Positions 62,539-64,000 of a stretch of 64,000 nucleotides of DNA are shown in pieces (position 1 is the stretch's first letter; each line of letters starts with the position of its first letter). Location of the stretch: contig NZ_JASEEQ010000002.1 of assembly GCF_030019515.1 (NCBI RefSeq), forward strand, positions 310,001 through 374,000, read 5' to 3'. The notes below the pieces were generated by a model, which was not told the origin of the DNA, did no database searches, and saw only the letters and a list, made by a program, of their open reading frames with translations. The position numbers were made by a program, and so were the translations under genes. The DNA comes from Nocardioides sp. (lineage in GTDB: Bacteria > Actinomycetota > Actinomycetes > Propionibacteriales > Nocardioidaceae).

Positions 62539-62880
62539 TCAGGGGTGTGGTGCCGTGCTGTGTGGCGAGCCGAGGTAGTCCCCCACCGGTGCGCTGGAGA
62601 GCCCGGTCGTGACCCGGAGGGCCCGGCCGAACGCCTTCCGGCGCACCGCGAGGTCGTAGCACTCGGGGGTGGGGTGCAGGTGCGCTCCCCGCCCGGGTGC
62701 GGTGGCTGCCGGATCAGGTACGACGGCCGGGTGGCCGTACGCATCCGAGCCGACGATCACGCGTACCAACTCGTTCTTCGCGGTCCGCTTCCGGCACCCG
62801 ATGCACGTCCGGACCGGGCCTGGGAGGCCGGAGGGTTCGGGGCATGCAGAAGGGATGTGTTCACGCACCACTGGCGACAA
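62539..62880 (-). CDS. YlxR family RNA-binding protein
   Basis: A 113-aa small protein between nusA and infB. RTCIGCRKR (Cys26, Cys29) and AHLHPTPECYDLAVRRKAFGRAL are the YlxR/DUF448 signature. YlxR has been reported as a nucleoid- or RNase-P-associated protein. The start is a TTG, with a GTG three codons later as alternative. The C-terminal 25 residues are variable. Confidence 0.88.
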   Translation of the reverse strand: MSPVVREHIPSACPEPSGLPGPVRTCIGCRKRTAKNELVRVIVGSDAYGHPAVVPDPAATAPGRGAHLHPTPECYDLAVRRKAFGRALRVTTGLSSAPVGDYLGSPHSTAPHP

Positions 62881-62943
62881 CCCTACCGCGATCGGGCCAC
62901 CTAACTCGAACCGGGAGGCGCGGGTGCCGGCAGCCGCTCGTCC

Positions 62944-63960
62944 TCAGGCGCCCTCGCCCGTCTCGTCGCCCGTCTCGTCGCCCGTCTCGTCGTCGGTCGC
63001 CTCGTCGCTCCTGATGTCGATGCGCCAGCCGGTCAGCCGAGCCGCGAGGCGGGCGTTCTGGCCCTCCTTGCCGATGGCGAGGGAGAGCTGGAAGTCCGGC
63101 ACCACGACGCGTGCCGACTTCGTGGCGGCGTCGACGATCTCGACCGAGTTGACCCGCGCGGGCGAGAGCGCGTGCGCGACCATCTCGGCGGGGTCCTCGG
63201 ACCAGTCGACGAGGTCGATCTTCTCGCCGTGCAGCTCGGCCATCACGGCGCGCACCCGCGAGCCCATCGGGCCGATGCAGGCGCCCTTGGCGTTCACGCC
63301 GGAGACCGTCGAGCGGACCGCGAGCTTGGTGCGGTGCCCGGCCTCGCGGGCGATCGCGGCGATCTCGACGGTGCCGTCGGCGATCTCGGGCACCTCGAGC
63401 GCGAACAGCTTCTTGACCAGGTTCGGGTGCGAGCGCGACAGCGTGATCTGCGGTCCGCGCATGCCCTTGCGGACCGACACCACCAGGCACTTGATCCGGG
63501 TGCCGTGGTCGTAGCGCTCCCCCGGCACCCGCTCGCCGACCGGCAGCAGCGCCTCGAGCTTGCCGAGGTCGACCATCACGTCGTCGGGGTTGCGACCCTG
63601 CTGGATGATCCCCGAGATGATGTCGCCCTCCTTGCCGGAGAACTCACCGAACCGGACGTCGTCCTCGGCGTCGCGCAGCCGCTGCAGCATGATCTGCTTC
63701 GCGGTCGTGGCCGCGATCCGGCCGAACCCGGCCGGGGTGTCGTCGTACTCGCCGACGGGGTTGCCCTCCTCGTCGACCTCCGAGGCGAGCACCGTCACGT
63801 GCCCGCTCTTGCGGTCGAGGACCACTTTGGCGTGCTCCCGGGCGCCGGGCGACTTGTGGTACGCGGTGAGCAGGGCCTGCTCGATCGCCTCCACGAGCAC
63901 GTCGAACGAGATCTCCTTCTCCCGCTCGAGCATGCGCAGGATGCTCATGTCGATGTCCAT
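62944..63960 (-). CDS. nusA: transcription termination/antitermination factor NusA
   Basis: NusA binds RNA polymerase and controls pausing and termination. The 338 aa have the N-terminal domain ([30 protein letters not shown]), an S1 domain (about residues 105-180) and two KH domains ([20 protein letters not shown] and [18 protein letters not shown]), as in the short actinobacterial NusA. The tail repeats [13 protein letters not shown]. The ATG overlaps the preceding stop as TGATG. Confidence 0.97.
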   Translation of the reverse strand: MDIDMSILRMLEREKEISFDVLVEAIEQALLTAYHKSPGAREHAKVVLDRKSGHVTVLASEVDEEGNPVGEYDDTPAGFGRIAATTAKQIMLQRLRDAEDDVRFGEFSGKEGDIISGIIQQGRNPDDVMVDLGKLEALLPVGERVPGERYDHGTRIKCLVVSVRKGMRGPQITLSRSHPNLVKKLFALEVPEIADGTVEIAAIAREAGHRTKLAVRSTVSGVNAKGACIGPMGSRVRAVMAELHGEKIDLVDWSEDPAEMVAHALSPARVNSVEIVDAATKSARVVVPDFQLSLAIGKEGQNARLAARLTGWRIDIRSDEATDDETGDETGDETGEGA

Positions 63961-64000
63961 CAGGCCTCCCCCGCCTCGTCATCCCCGCGGTCGTCCGCGG
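63960..64000 (-). CDS. C-terminal tail of the gene upstream of nusA, probably rimP
   Basis: Only 13 codons are in the window: an acidic tail ([11 protein letters not shown]) then TGA that overlaps the nusA start. In almost all bacteria the gene before nusA is rimP, a 16S maturation factor, and acidic C-terminal tails occur in actinobacterial RimP. The identity is inferred from position. Confidence 0.5.
   Translation of the reverse strand, partial: ADDRGDDEAGEA

Overview
The window is about 64 kb of very GC-rich DNA with many GTG and TTG starts and a large share of 4-nt stop/start overlaps (GTGA, ATGA). The gene content is actinobacterial: a qcrCAB cytochrome bcc with a three-helix Rieske protein, the actinobacterial CtaF subunit, PspAB, an RNA-repair-type DEDDh/GIY-YIG fusion and DUF3043. 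Gene order and protein similarity suggest a member of the Propionibacteriales such as Nocardioides, but the genus is inferred from remembered family resemblance and no search was run.

Left part (1-26.9 kb). Two membrane metallopeptidases and a secreted NlpC/P60 hydrolase, preceded by a clear ydaO-type c-di-AMP riboswitch, lead into a block that follows the order I recall for M. tuberculosis Rv2190c-Rv2205c: DEDDh/UvrC-like nuclease, trpD, ctaE-qcrCAB, ctaF/ctaC, adenosine-kinase-like gene, IscA/ErpA carrier and glycerate kinase. Here ctaD lies in the same operon as ctaC and ctaF, and a cysteine desulfurase-TusA pair sits next to them. The block encodes most of the bcc-aa3 supercomplex. The quinolinate synthase nadA closes this part.

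Middle part (27-46 kb). This holds a PspA-HtpX-PspAB envelope stress operon, an aldo/keto reductase, a tightly overlapped paaABCDE phenylacetyl-CoA epoxidase operon, an AzlCD amino-acid exporter, a secreted M4 thermolysin-like protease, dapB, a SatD-like gene with an AT-rich palindrome upstream, and a three-gene cassette of unfamiliar proteins (42.0-44.3 kb). That cassette is the best candidate for something undescribed.

Right part (45-64 kb). The core RNA and translation cluster runs leftward: rimP(partial)-nusA-ylxR-infB-rbfA-truB-ribF, then rpsO-pnp-M16 protease. Between ribF and rpsO lies a complete fructose PTS: ptsI facing a deoR-type regulator, 1-phosphofructokinase, a fused fruABC transporter and HPr. 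The ptsI and regulator promoters appear to share one palindromic -35 site.

Intergenic DNA carries several structured elements. One is a 32-bp-period palindromic repeat found both after qcrB and between infB and rbfA. Others are two copies of a CCTGACGC...GCGTCAGG hairpin, a MITE-like interval with inverted ends around a 42-nt perfect palindrome, and several strong hairpins at gene ends. I saw no tRNA or rRNA genes, CRISPR array, transposase or prophage.
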